Below, piece after piece: positions 46,801-57,754 of a stretch of DNA of 64,000 nucleotides; within the stretch, counting starts at the first letter, position 1, and every line of letters begins with the position of its first letter. Origin of the DNA: Margaritispora aquatica. Lineage: Eukaryota > Ascomycota > Leotiomycetes > Helotiales > Discinellaceae. Made by a program: the position numbers and the translations under genes. The stretch is from NCBI GenBank assembly GCA_007644065.1, contig VJWN01000023.1, positions 11,434 through 75,433 of the forward strand, read 5' to 3'. The notes below the pieces were generated by a model that saw nothing but the letters and a program-made list of their open reading frames with translations, was not told the DNA's origin and did no database searches.

Positions 46801-49800
46801 AACCCTCCTACCGATACCTTTGAACACTCGCCTCTTTTGGAAAAAGCTTGAGTGAGATGGTGTGTCTCAGACCCAGACTGGACCAGACTAGACCAGACCA
46901 GAACCGAGTGTTCACCGATACACGAACACCTGAACACCCAACCCACCATATGGCATGGCATCCTCGCGGCGACCTCGAGACCACCACCACCTCATCGCTG
47001 CTGCCATGCCACTGATGTCAGACCTCGATCTCTTTCTCCGTCCGTCCACACCGCCTCGCCATCACCAATACCACCAACATTTTTTTGGTCATGCTTGTCC
47101 TATGAGTAGAAGGTATATCAGTATTCAGTACGGTAAAGCAAAGCAAGTATTCGCCACAACCGACAAAAATCCTATTTCACGACTCGACTCGAGATACTTT
47201 TGTGTCAATGCATGCATGCATGCATGCACTGCCATCTGATGGAGTTTGAAAAGTTTGATTTTGACATGACGAGTCACGATATACAAATACATATACATAT
47301 ATACATACACATGGGTTTCGTGATGAGGTAATACTGTCCGTCCCAATTCATGTGAAAGCACAAGTACGAGTAGGTACAGTACAGTACTTGTACATATGTA
47401 TATGCAGGTAGGTCGGGTCGGATGTTGCTGCATTGCATTTCAAAAGTGTCTGTATCTGAGGATCCTCTCTTCTCATCATTAACGTTAGTTATATGGAGAT
47501 CATGCCTAGGTATATTGCTTACTCCCTCACTTATCCTCCATCACCATCACCATCACCACCTCTCTCAGCTTGGTATTGTAGATACTAGGTGCTTGTTTTT
47601 TTTTTTTTGGTTCCACCATATATACCTTACCGACCGACTGCTGCACGTCAACCTACCATCGGGTGGCCCTAGCAACAAATCCACCACACACCCATCCACC
47701 AACCACCATCACCACCAAAGCAGCATCCCATCCTCATCGCATCCAGCCTCGAATCATCAAGTGCCAAATCCAACAAACCCAACAAATCCCATCACTTAAC
47801 CGCGCATGGACACACAAACCACATAAGCATCCTCCTTCTTTCGAACCCTTTCCAAACCCAACCTCCCAAACACCCAATCATCATCAAACCAACACGCACA
47901 GGCGTCAATTGCTTACCAGCGCTTAGACCTTTCCGCCTCTCGATTCGCGAGGTCTAGGTCTTGGATGCCCGTTTCCAGCCACTTACTGCGTGCTTGACGC
48001 GCTCGTTTGGGCGAGATGCAGCGTGGTCGTTCGTTCTTTTTTTTCTTCTTCTTTACTTTCTCTGTCCACAGACCATGAGAGAGGCTCTTCATCATGCAAG
48101 TTTGGAAAGTTTGATGGATGTTCGGTTTGTGAGTGGAGCTGATCGGGAACGAAGAAGCAAGACACGAAACACCAAGAAAAGGTGATGGATGCAAGTCTAC
48201 CTGCATATGTGATTGATGTGCTTTGGCGAAGGAGCTGGTGCTGTCAGCAAATCGCCTGTGAAGGGTTAAGGAGGACATCAATCACTGGAAGTGCGCACAA
48301 CACACAGCAAGATGATCGCAAGACTTCACTCCATGATTTTGGTAGGTTGTTCCCTCCGCCTCCGGCGTCTATTTTATTTTTCCCATTCCTTTGCCTACCA
48401 AACTTGCGCGCTTCTATTTCAGCTTGTCGCATAACATGCTTGTTTGACTCGATGGCTTTCTCCTATTCTCCTTGGAAGAGTCGCTCCCTCATTCGGGTTG
48501 GAGTTACCTTGGTCCGTACCTTAGATCTCTTGTCAATGGATGAGTGAATTGGGGGAATCACGTAGTCACGTGTCAAAACCACTTTCTTCAGGTACCTTAC
48601 CTCATCCTCTCTTCTTGTTCATGGGTTGTATCCATTATTAATAATTAAGAATTCCTTCTTTTTTTCCCCCCCCATTTCGCCCTCCTCCCGCAACACCCGA
48701 ACCCTAAATCACGCACTCTGCAGGAGCACTTTGACTTTCACGCAATCGGACCTCCACATTCACATATCCCGTCAATCCACAGCCTCACGCAGCTTTGCAG
48801 CACAAAGCTCAGCTCTGCAGTACTACTACCGGTATCACGTATCAAATCCCATCAGATGATGATCTGCAAGGGGGAACGTGCAGAGTCCCCTCCCCCCCCC
48901 TCCCCCGATTGCAGTAGAATAGACTAGACTGACTGTCTGACTGACTACCGGGCATTTGCAACATTTTCAAGATGATCTTGAAACACGCCGTGTGTTTGGA
49001 CGTGCGGGGTTGCAAGCACACTGTACTCGTACAAGTAAGGTAAGTCAGGTAAGTACTCAAGTAGGTAAGCTTGCGGTTTGACCTTTGACCTTTATTTTTA
49101 CCCTCCCCGTCAGGTACCGATCGTATCGTGCTGTATCGTGTGGTATCGTGCGTGTGGTATCGTGTCGTCAGGTACCACCTACTACCTACTCCATACTCCA
49201 TGCTCCGTGCTCAATACCTCCGTGCTTCTTCTGTACATAAGGTACCGAGCATACCTAGCTAGCTAGGTAAGAGAAGGGAAGGGAAGGGAAGGTAAGGCAA
49301 GGCAAGGTCCTTTGAGCGGGAACGCGTTCTTCCGTTTGCGTGGGAACATGGTATGCTTGGAGCTATGGTGGCGGTGGTTTGTGCTGTGCTGTGCTGTGCT
49401 CACTTGCTTACCTGTTCACTTACTCACTTGCTTGCTTGAATATTGCTTCTTCTTCTTCTGGCAGGCAACAAGTACATAGCCACATTCGTGTGCTTTTGCT
49501 CCTCGTCCATGTCAGTCATGTCCATGTATGTCCATGTACCAGATTTGTGGAGGGAGGGGATTGGCTCGCGAACCGGAGCGGAGGAGGAAGAGGCAGAGGA
49601 AGAGGGGGGAAGTGGGAGAGAGAGAAAGAGAGAAGAGGGGTGATAAGGGATTGATTGTCTGTGGGTATTTTTCTTTTCTTTTCTTTTCTTTTCTTTCTTT
49701 ATTTTTCTTTCTGTGTGTATGTATGTGCGGTGGTACTTGCTGCCTTTTGCTTTGGCCTTTGCTTTTGCTTATACTTTTCCTTTTGTGTATGGGGTCGGCA

Positions 49801-50623
49801 CGCACCGGGACGAGGTGTGCATATGGTATGGATATGGATATGGATATGGATGCGGATGTCGATGCGGATGTGGATATGGATGTGGATATGGATGTCAGTA
49901 GCATCATCGTATGAGATCTACCTTACCTTACCTAGATGCAGTGAGTAAGTGCTTGCATGTATGTAGCCCTTAGTTAGCTAGCTGGAGCACATGACTTGGT
50001 GATTAGCGAGATGCTGTATGGTAGCATTGAGAAGTAAAGGGAGATAAGTCTTACCTTAGTTACGTGTGTTTGTAGATGATTAAGGTACCTACCTTCTTGA
50101 TAGGTATTTTATTTGGTTAAAAAGGACAAAGCAAAGTCACACGTTCTTTACACGTTTCTTAGGTCTTGCTCATTTTCATTTTCATTTGCAATGAAATGTT
50201 TCTCTTATGAACATCCATCCACCTGTTCACTCACCTCTTCGATCCTTTCAATACTCTCATCTCTTCACATTCACATTTTCTGTCCTTCTGCCTATCTGTC
50301 GTTTGGGCCGATTGAGTCTTCTGAATCTTTTTAATCTTTCTGGCCTTCTTATTTCAATACACTCGAACCTCTTCTCTCATTACTCCGCACATCTGGTTGG
50401 CTAGAAATCACGAGGAGTAGGTTTTATTTCACGAATTCGATGCGTGCTCTAAGAGAGCGAATGTTTAAGACACGTATATTATATTGTACATATGTATCTT
50501 TTGATTCACGGACAATCCTAGGTACTGTTGGATGGCGAACCTCTTTGAGCTTACCTGTACGAGTTGACTCTTTTCTTTCCTAGCTGGGAATTGGATTAGA
50601 GTAGAAATCAGAGTGGAATCAAA
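43878..50623. other. 6.7-kb gene-poor, repeat-rich interval
   Basis: No frame here shows family motifs or a coherent intron structure. The sequence is a mosaic of microsatellites and short phrase repeats on both strands: (GAT)n 44053-44072, (TG)n 44397-44416, GGTAG-type runs 44800-44890, GCATTCAA units 46318-46358, (GCAT)n 47205-47228, a T14 tract near 47590, GTATCGTG units 49123-49169, (TTTTC)n 49671-49704, and GGATAT hexamers 49828-49893. It lies between the start of samB and the 3' end of the first amidoligase gene. Confidence 0.65.
49828..49893. repeat. Hexanucleotide array (GGATAT/GGATGT)n
   Basis: About eleven 6-bp units, GGATAT changing to GGATGC, CGATGC and GGATGT. Open in all forward frames, which accounts for spurious MDMDMD-type peptides. 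Confidence 0.85.
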
Positions 50624-52243
50624 TCAGACTGGAAATCCTGTCGGCTTCCCCTCAGCGACTTTCTCCCTTACCTGACCCTGTCCTAGAAAATACCCTACCT
50701 CCTCCCATGAATGAGCCGGCCACATTGGATGATTCGGATCGAAATCAACCTCCGGTGCATTAGGAACCTTTGCCGACGCCATCAACACCTTCTGCAACTC
50801 CTCCCACGCCCTCCTTCTTGCATGCAACACCTCATACTCCAAATCGGATATCTCCAACTTCGCTTTCATCACCATATACTCCCACTCAAGCGTCGCTCCT
50901 GCCATCTGCCAGCGAATCGGCTTAGCCTCAACCGGATACGTCTTGCCTCCATAAAAAGCAGCCACATCATTCAGCCCTATCCGCTTCAGCAAGTCAATAA
51001 TGGTAAAATGATCTTCAGCAGGAATAGCACCATACCATCTCTCACTCTCCCCATCAAACGACTTACCTCGCTTAAACCACCTCTCCACCGCCATCCCCTC
51101 CCTTAGCAAATCCAACACCGCACTCATCTCACTCCCCTGACACCACTCCACCAGCCCTCCCACGAACCCAATCCACGCCACCACAGCCCCGGGATCCAGC
51201 GTCCCAGCATGCTGCCTGAACTCCACGGTTGGAATCCTCGCTCCTTCCATAGAAGGCAAGAACATGGCCTTTGGCTTCAAAAAGACCACAGCCGGACTAA
51301 CATTATACGCCACATCGCGCGAACTCCCCGGCGCTCTCACCAGCTCAAACAACGCCCCCACATCCTCCGCCGCGATAATCTCGCCCACCGCGACCGCGGG
51401 ACTGGGCAGGATCCCATACGCATCATAACACTCGTCGCTCAGCTGCGACGCCACACGCAGCGATTTCGCGAACTCGCTCTCGACCTGCCGATGTGCCGGA
51501 TGCAGGCTCGCGATCTGCGGCTCAAAGGCCCACAGGAACGCAAACAGCTTCTTCAGCGTCGACAGCTGCAGGATCTCGTCTAGCCCGCCCGACACGTGCA
51601 CGTGCAGCCCCGTGGTCGTGTTCGTGAGGACGCGGTACCGCGACTGCAGCATGCCGCACGCGGCGCCCACGAGCGCGAGGTTCGCGACTGTGAATGCCAA
51701 CGGGCTGGTGCGCAGCTCCATGCCATGCCAGGTGATGTGCTCGTCTGGGATATCGATGTCGCTGTTGCTGGAGTCGTCGCTGAATTCTGCGGTGTCGTCC
51801 CCGTCTCTGTACCAATTCGCACCGGACTCTAGGTGCGAGACGCTGATGTCCGTCGTGAGAGACCAGGGTTTTGGATCTGCCGAAGAAGAAGAGGAGGAGG
51901 AAAAAGAAGAGGGATTCTCCCCAGGCCTCACAGCCACGCAGTCGATGCCGAGCTGTGCGAGCGAGGCGATGATGTCTTGCTGTGCGGCGGCGAGGGTGAG
52001 GCGGCTGACGTAGTTGTAGTTCCCTTTGGTGTGGGCTTGTTGCGTGCGGATTTGCTGGATGGTCGTGGGCGTGAGGAAGTGGATTCTTTTTTCTGAGGGC
52101 GAGGGCGGGGTGGTGGTGGATGTGGAGGGCGATGTGGTTGAGGAGGTGTAGGTAGGAAGAGAGACCCTGGGTTGAGAGTGGTTCGTTGCGAGGGCGAATT
52201 CGATTTCAGTGCCGAAGAGGATGGTTTGTTTGGGGGGTGTCAT
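50624..52243 (-). CDS. Amidoligase family protein (Amidoligase_2), copy A
   Basis: Intronless, 539 residues. The family (Amidoligase_2, PF12224) belongs to the glutamine-synthetase/GCS-like COOH-NH2 ligase fold and is predicted to join a carboxylate to an amine with ATP. Motifs in order: FGTEIEFALAT (10-20) with the metal-binding Glu pair of the first strand; DIS (132-134); MELRTSP (175-181); TGLHVHVS (211-218); HPAHRQ (248-253); EFRQHAGTLD (341-350). All are intact, so catalysis is plausible. Residues 30-50 and 112-122 are Ser/Thr-rich inserts. The tail has FDPNHPMWPAHSWEE, matched in copy C. Substrate unknown: no biosynthetic partner is adjacent. Copies B and C follow upstream on the same strand. 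The 5' half is GC-rich with heavy CpG, unlike the flanking DNA. Confidence 0.85.
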   Translation of the reverse strand: MTPPKQTILFGTEIEFALATNHSQPRVSLPTYTSSTTSPSTSTTTPPSPSEKRIHFLTPTTIQQIRTQQAHTKGNYNYVSRLTLAAAQQDIIASLAQLGIDCVAVRPGENPSSFSSSSSSSADPKPWSLTTDISVSHLESGANWYRDGDDTAEFSDDSSNSDIDIPDEHITWHGMELRTSPLAFTVANLALVGAACGMLQSRYRVLTNTTTGLHVHVSGGLDEILQLSTLKKLFAFLWAFEPQIASLHPAHRQVESEFAKSLRVASQLSDECYDAYGILPSPAVAVGEIIAAEDVGALFELVRAPGSSRDVAYNVSPAVVFLKPKAMFLPSMEGARIPTVEFRQHAGTLDPGAVVAWIGFVGGLVEWCQGSEMSAVLDLLREGMAVERWFKRGKSFDGESERWYGAIPAEDHFTIIDLLKRIGLNDVAAFYGGKTYPVEAKPIRWQMAGATLEWEYMVMKAKLEISDLEYEVLHARRRAWEELQKVLMASAKVPNAPEVDFDPNHPMWPAHSWEEVGYFLGQGQVREKVAEGKPTGFPV

Positions 52244-53679
52244 TTTGGTTGTTGGTTGGTTTGTTGGTTGGTGAGTTGCTTAGTTGACTAGTGGTTTAGA
52301 TGATTTCTGATGTTTGAAGCGTAAGCGTGAAGGTGGGACTTGATGTATAAAAGCTGCAGCTACGTTACTGTACCTTTCGTTCGGGTTGTTTTGTTGTATT
52401 GTTCAATGGTACTTATTTTGTTTGAAGATGATGAGAATAATAATATTGATGTTGTTCTTGTTATTGTTGTTGTGCTCGCTCAAGTTTTGTGATCCGATCA
52501 GCAGAGAATTTTGTGTATATAACAAAGCAACCAAAGGTGAGACAAACCACAGACTTGACTGAGCAAGAGCCGAGAGAAGCGGATATTTGTGTTTCGACAG
52601 GTATTTATTTGTATTAGCCTGGCAAACCAGCGGTTGTGTTGTGTTGCGTTGTGTTGTGTTGTCACGGCGAGAGTGAGTACCTAGGGTACTTACTTATACG
52701 TGCAGTGTCGTTGTCGTTATGCACATGGAGCTGGGACAAAGACATTAGGTGGGTATTGGGACAAGGGGACAAGGGGACAAGGGGGCGGAGATATAATTAT
52801 ACGAAGTCGAGTCACACAATAGCAGAACAGGTAAGTAGTGATCATGGTACAAAGCTATTGTTCGATCGTTCGATCGATGGCATGTTTTATTGTCTTGGCG
52901 TATTTTTGTACATTCGATGATTCTATTTGTGTCTCTTGTAACTTTATATTGGGTACTTGGTAGGTGTTTTGTATAGCCTTTGTGTCTTTCTGGCTTTCTG
53001 GCTTTCTGGCTTTCTGGCTTTCTGGCTTTATGTTATTGTGTCAATCTTTGTATACATCCCCATGTTTTCAAACCAAAAGACCAAAAGGCTTTCAGTTCCA
53101 ACTTCCAGGTCTTTAAGGCTCATCTCTCTCCCCTCCCGGTATATAGACTTAGCAGTTGTAGAGCGCAACTAGGTAGGAGAAGCTAATGTGAAATGTGTAA
53201 GGTACAATCTGCAAGTTGTTATTCAGTACAAAGATACGTACAAATAGTCGAGACTTGAAAGATACAGATTGATCGATTGAATCCATTTTAATTATCTTGG
53301 GGCTTTAGTTTAATGTCGTTGTACAAAGTGATTGCAAAAGGAGCTTTGATCATAGGTTGTAAATTAGGTCACTGGGGTTGATAGAATTGTAAAGAGAAGA
53401 GGTTAAATATATCGGCTGAATCAATGGCCTGAATTGAACGATGTCTAGAGTGATGTCAAGAGTGATTTGTTCCTTGCGAAGGTTGGTTAGTATAGGTAAG
53501 TGAATAAAAACGATTAAAGGAATTCAATTTTAGATTTCGTTCAGATGTTATCAAGATACATAGATTACTGTTATGAGACATGATGAGTATGTTATATTTA
53601 AGAATGAATGAATTATTTGAATGAAATATTAAATAATATAAGAAACACCATTTCCATATCCTCGCTAACTGAACAAACT
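52244..53679. other. Spacer between amidoligase copies A and B
   Basis: 1436 bases holding the promoter of copy A and the 3' end of copy B. It contains (GTTGT)n near 52633-52662, GACAAGGG units at about 52758-52783, and five CTTTCTGG units at 52985-53028. No gene seen; the Phe/Trp/Leu-rich peptide over the last repeat is an artefact. Confidence 0.6.
52985..53028. repeat. 8-bp tandem repeat (CTTTCTGG)x5
   Basis: Five perfect or near-perfect units. Lies about 650 bases beyond the stop codon of copy B, in the spacer between copies A and B. Confidence 0.85.
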
Positions 53680-55242
53680 CTAACGATAATCGTAACGCTT
53701 CTTCGGAAATATCCCATCATCAGTATCGGGATCAGACATACCTCGACGACACCCATCGCTCGTAAACTGCAACGCCAGCCTCGCAGACTGCCCCGCCTCC
53801 CAAGCTACACGCCTGGCCTCTAGAATCTTAAAATCAGCATCTGCAATCTTACCTTTCGTCATCTGCTCCTGGTGCTCCCAGATCCAGCGCTTCGTCTCGT
53901 ACCAGCCTAAGAGATCCATCTCAATTTTCTCAGCCACCGGATGCAGCCGGTGTGCATAGTAGTTTGCTGAATCATGGAGTCCGATCCGGTTCAGCAGATC
54001 GATAATGGTGAATCCGTTTTCCGCGAGAAGAGGGCCATGCTCAGCTCGTAGCTGATTGTTGAGTGCTCGATTATCAGTCATTTGCCATTTTTCTAAATCG
54101 GTAGCGTACTTCAGTAAATCCAAGAGCTCGCTCTCTTTCACACGCTCACAGTACGATATCAGTCCCATCAAAAGGGAAATCCACTCACAAATACGGTTTG
54201 CATCCGTCGTACCCTCATGAGCACGAAATTCCAACGTCGGCTTCCCACCTTCTTGTTCGTCCTCTTCCTCCCCATTCTCCTCCGACTGCGAATCATACAT
54301 GGGCTCACAGTAGTTGCGACCTTCCCAATGGCTCTCACACTCGCTACTACACCCTCGCATGGACCCCGGTTTCGTCTTCCGTTCTCCCTCTTGGCCTTTA
54401 GCCTTGGCACGCCTCTCCGCGGTCTTCAACCAGTCCCAGGCAGGCTCAACATTGCACGACACATACCTTCTCTGCCACCACCCCCAAAACAGATCCAGAA
54501 CCTCTAGCCTACTCTCGCACGCCCCGATACTCAGCGCCCCCTGCCGCGAACTCAGCGGGAAAATCCCATACTCGACGTACACTTTGTCTGCGAGGCGGGA
54601 CATCTGTCGCAAACTCCGCGCAAAGGTGCTTTCCTGCCGATGCGCCGGATGCAACGTATCAAACTGCTCCTCAAACACCCACAGCACGCGCAGCAGATTG
54701 CGCAGCGGCTTGAACGCCAGCACCTCGCCTAAGCCCCCCGACACATGGACGTGCAGTCCCGTGGACCTGTTCGTCTCGACGACGTACAGCTCATTCAGCA
54801 CCCTGCACGCGGTGCGCACGTCCGCCAGCGCCGCGGGCGTGAACGGCATCGCGGGGCTCTTGACCTCGATCGGGATCCAGTCCGCGCCGCGGCCGGGCTT
54901 GGACGGGTCCTCCTCCCTGGGGTTGAGCTCTGGCTTGGGAGGCAGCCCTTCCACGGTGCCGTCGCGGCTGATGATCCATTGCGAGGGGTCCTCGAAGTTG
55001 GCGTCCGTGGCGGCGAGGCCGGCGGCGCGGAAGCTCGTGGCAATGTGTGCGCGTGCCGCGGCGTTGACTTCGGCGCTGCGCTGCTGGTAGGTGCTCCAGA
55101 TTCGGACGGCGAAGGGGTCCGGGTTGTAGAAACGCGTTGTTTTTCCGCGGGGGTTGAGGCGGTACCGGTGGAAATCATGCGTGGCGACGGCGACTTCGAT
55201 TTCGACGCCGAAGTGGAGTTGTTGTTGAGAAGTTGAGGTCAT
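53680..55242 (-). CDS. Amidoligase family protein (Amidoligase_2), copy B, divergent
   Basis: Intronless, 520 residues, same strand as A and C. Motifs: FGVEIEVAVAT (11-21); SRD (92-94, the Asp of the second strand motif); IEVKSPAMPFTP (125-136); TGLHVHVSGGLGE (161-173); HPAHRQ (198-203); LEFRAHEGTTD (337-347). Compared with A and C the last motif has Ala for Gln at position 341 and Thr for Leu at 346, next to the predicted active site. A charged insert at about 276-335 (Arg/Lys/Glu/Cys-rich, with EEEDEQEGG) precedes that motif. The C-terminal MWP tail of A and C is absent and replaced by SDPDTDDGIFPKKRYDYR. These differences suggest a changed substrate rather than decay, because the frame and other motifs are intact. 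Confidence 0.85.
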   Translation of the reverse strand: MTSTSQQQLHFGVEIEVAVATHDFHRYRLNPRGKTTRFYNPDPFAVRIWSTYQQRSAEVNAAARAHIATSFRAAGLAATDANFEDPSQWIISRDGTVEGLPPKPELNPREEDPSKPGRGADWIPIEVKSPAMPFTPAALADVRTACRVLNELYVVETNRSTGLHVHVSGGLGEVLAFKPLRNLLRVLWVFEEQFDTLHPAHRQESTFARSLRQMSRLADKVYVEYGIFPLSSRQGALSIGACESRLEVLDLFWGWWQRRYVSCNVEPAWDWLKTAERRAKAKGQEGERKTKPGSMRGCSSECESHWEGRNYCEPMYDSQSEENGEEEDEQEGGKPTLEFRAHEGTTDANRICEWISLLMGLISYCERVKESELLDLLKYATDLEKWQMTDNRALNNQLRAEHGPLLAENGFTIIDLLNRIGLHDSANYYAHRLHPVAEKIEMDLLGWYETKRWIWEHQEQMTKGKIADADFKILEARRVAWEAGQSARLALQFTSDGCRRGMSDPDTDDGIFPKKRYDYR

Positions 55243-56308
55243 TGTTGTTGGTGTATGGGGTTTTTCTAGATTGGGATTGAAACTGAAATTAGGAAATTGT
55301 GTGTAAATCGAAAATATTTGCTTTTAAATGAAGTATTAAGAACGAGTCTTTCAAAAGGTGCCTTTGAATGAAGTATCAAGAACCAGTCTTGATTGAAGAA
55401 AAGAATCGACTAAGTAGAAATGTAATTTATCTGAAGTGATAGAGTTTGATGGTTGATCAAACCGTGGATGGAGGTGAAGTATTTTATATTTTCAATCACT
55501 GAACTGTTCTTCCATTGTCACTAATAGAAGATTGAGTTGTTACAATCTATTCTTGTACAAGCATCACGATAAAGACATGAATCACATTGCTCAGTCAAAT
55601 GGCATTGTTGGTCGTTAAGCTATTTTTTGGTGTCTTTGTGTGCTCGGTTTCCTTGTTCCTCGCTTAAATAGGGGTTGGTGGTTGTGGTGGCTGGATGGCG
55701 CTGACAATGGATTTATCGGTTGTTAGTGGTGTCCTTTGTGATATTGTGATATTTTTGTACTTCGCTATGATTAGGTAAAGATCGCCAGTCAATATCGTAC
55801 TTTGAATTATTAGAATCTTGCGTTTGAATACCTCAAGTACTTTAAGGTATGTTGTTTGCTGATCATGTGATGTCAATCTGGACTTGACGGGAACGACCAT
55901 ACCAACCAATAACCGCAGCATTTATTATCCATCATCCCATGTAAGCGTGTCGTAATTTGAAAAGGGCGAGCTGGTAAGAAGAAGAATAAGAAACATATTG
56001 CTAGAAAGAATAATGAGCAACAAATATACTGCTACGTAATACATCTAGTAAGAGATATCTAATACTTGCTTAAATGTGAGATTTACTGTTCCTTAAAAGT
56101 AATTGGTTTATTGAGTGCTTGTTGATTGCAACTGAAAAAAATAAAACATTATTAATCAATGTTAAAAGCTAACTAGAAGTTTTAAAGACAATAATTCAAT
56201 GTGTAAATAATAAAACAGACTTAGCTTCCCGAAAATGGATTTGAGGATGTAATTATTTTCGAATATATGAAAGTGGACTCTTACCTTCGTTTCCCAACCA
56301 ACCTCACC
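55243..56308. other. Spacer between amidoligase copies B and C
   Basis: 1066 AT-rich bases with the promoter of B and the 3' end of C. The phrase AATGAAGTATTAAGAACGAGTCTT / AATGAAGTATCAAGAACCAG recurs at about 55328 and 55368. No gene seen. Confidence 0.55.
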
Positions 56309-57754
56309 TCAATAGATAGGCAGCACATCCTCAAACCTATGCTCAGGCCACATCTCATGATCAGGCTCAAACCAGCTCGTCTCAGCACCACTACTCACGT
56401 CTTGACTAGCAACCACAACCTTCTGCAGCGCTTCCCAAGCCCACCTCTTCGCCTGCATTAGCTTCCACGCTTCCTCACCTAACATCCCCCTCTCACCATC
56501 ACTTTCATACTTCCACAGCATCTCCCTGCCCGACGCAGCCCTGACACCCTCTCTCGGACCGTGCCCCACAAGCGGGAAGAGTTTATCCTTATAATACTCT
56601 GCTAACTCATTAGCGCCAATATGCGCCAGCACATGCAAGACCGTGAACTCACACTCTGCGAGGACAGGTCCATACCGCACCTCTAACTCAGCGTCTCGTT
56701 CGCAAACACCGGTCTTGGACCACTCCTCTCGCTTCGCCACCCCGACCACGAAATCAAAAACCTCCATCTCACGCGTACACTCGCAGTACTGCACAATATA
56801 AATTAGCACTTCGATCCACTTACATATCTCACCACCGTCTAACGTCCCCTTATGCTGCCTAAACTCCACGGTGGGGTATGTCGCCTCCTCGCCGTCGTCA
56901 CTCCCGCTACGAACAAGAAGCCATTCACGAGCTGGCACAGCATTGACCCTCACATTCTTATCCTTCATTCCTCTCGGTCTGGTCATCATCTCACATAACT
57001 GTCTCTGATCGCTCGTTGCCCAAATCTCCTTCACAGCACCCAATACACTTCTCGTAACACCATACTCCGCGTAGCACTCCTCGCTCAACAATGATGCAAC
57101 GCGGAGGGATTTGCAATACGCGTTTGTCTGTCTGTGCACTGGGTGCAGAGTATCGAGCTGTGGCTCAAACACCCACAGGAACGCGAAGAGCTTGCGCATT
57201 GTGGCAAAGGATAGAGCGTCGTCTATCCCGCTTGAGACGTGCACGTGTAGACCAGTCGTGACGTTAGTGGAGATGTGGTATCTTGACCGGAGCAGGGAGC
57301 AAACTTGCCGTATTGAAGCGAGGTTAGCTGGCGTGGGAGCCATAGGCGGACTGCGCACTTCCATACCTACCCATTTATATTCCTGCCCCCCTCTCTCCCC
57401 TCCTTCTCCGTCATTATTGCTGACGGAATCGGGACCACGAACGCTGATATCCATCCCGACATTCCACGCTCCCCCCTCCGCAGGAATGAACTCCCAGTCC
57501 GGGAATGCGAGGATGCCCTCGCTGCGGAGGAGGGCGACCATGTCTTGGATCACGTACTCAGGCGTGAGTCCGAGGAGTTGTTGGGGGGTGAGTTTTGGAC
57601 CTGGTGTGGTGCTTGTGGAGAGGGGCACGAATTGCGTTTTTGTGCCTGTGAGGAGGGCTGATGGGGGTGGTGTGCGGTAAGGTGAGAGTGTTGCTAAGGC
57701 GAATTCGAGTTCGAGTCCGAGGAGGATCTCTTGTTTTGTTGGTTCGGATGGCAT
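56309..57754 (-). CDS. Amidoligase family protein (Amidoligase_2), copy C
   Basis: Intronless, 481 residues, the most compact of the three and closest to A. Motifs: LGLELEFALAT (12-22); VGMDISV (99-105); MEVRSPPMAPTP (131-142); TGLHVHVSSGIDD (167-179); HPVHRQ (204-209); VEFRQHKGTLD (296-306). The segments RKLFAFLWVFEPQLDTLHP and ECYAEYGV align closely with A. The tail FEPDHEMWPEHRFED parallels FDPNHPMWPAHSWEE of A. No signal peptide or membrane helix, so a cytosolic enzyme is likely. Tandem order C-B-A in the direction of transcription with spacers over 1 kb means separate promoters, not one transcript. Confidence 0.85.
   Translation of the reverse strand: MPSEPTKQEILLGLELEFALATLSPYRTPPPSALLTGTKTQFVPLSTSTTPGPKLTPQQLLGLTPEYVIQDMVALLRSEGILAFPDWEFIPAEGGAWNVGMDISVRGPDSVSNNDGEGGERGGQEYKWVGMEVRSPPMAPTPANLASIRQVCSLLRSRYHISTNVTTGLHVHVSSGIDDALSFATMRKLFAFLWVFEPQLDTLHPVHRQTNAYCKSLRVASLLSEECYAEYGVTRSVLGAVKEIWATSDQRQLCEMMTRPRGMKDKNVRVNAVPAREWLLVRSGSDDGEEATYPTVEFRQHKGTLDGGEICKWIEVLIYIVQYCECTREMEVFDFVVGVAKREEWSKTGVCERDAELEVRYGPVLAECEFTVLHVLAHIGANELAEYYKDKLFPLVGHGPREGVRAASGREMLWKYESDGERGMLGEEAWKLMQAKRWAWEALQKVVVASQDVSSGAETSWFEPDHEMWPEHRFEDVLPIY

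Noticed and set aside
47913..48281. 122-codon minus-strand frame in the gene-poor block
   Set aside because: Lys run from a T/C-rich tract, no motif, no intron partner.
51522..52096. Several Arg-rich frames overlapping amidoligase copy A
   Set aside because: High GC of the gene's 5' half keeps all frames open; only the minus-strand frame with the amidoligase motifs is credible.
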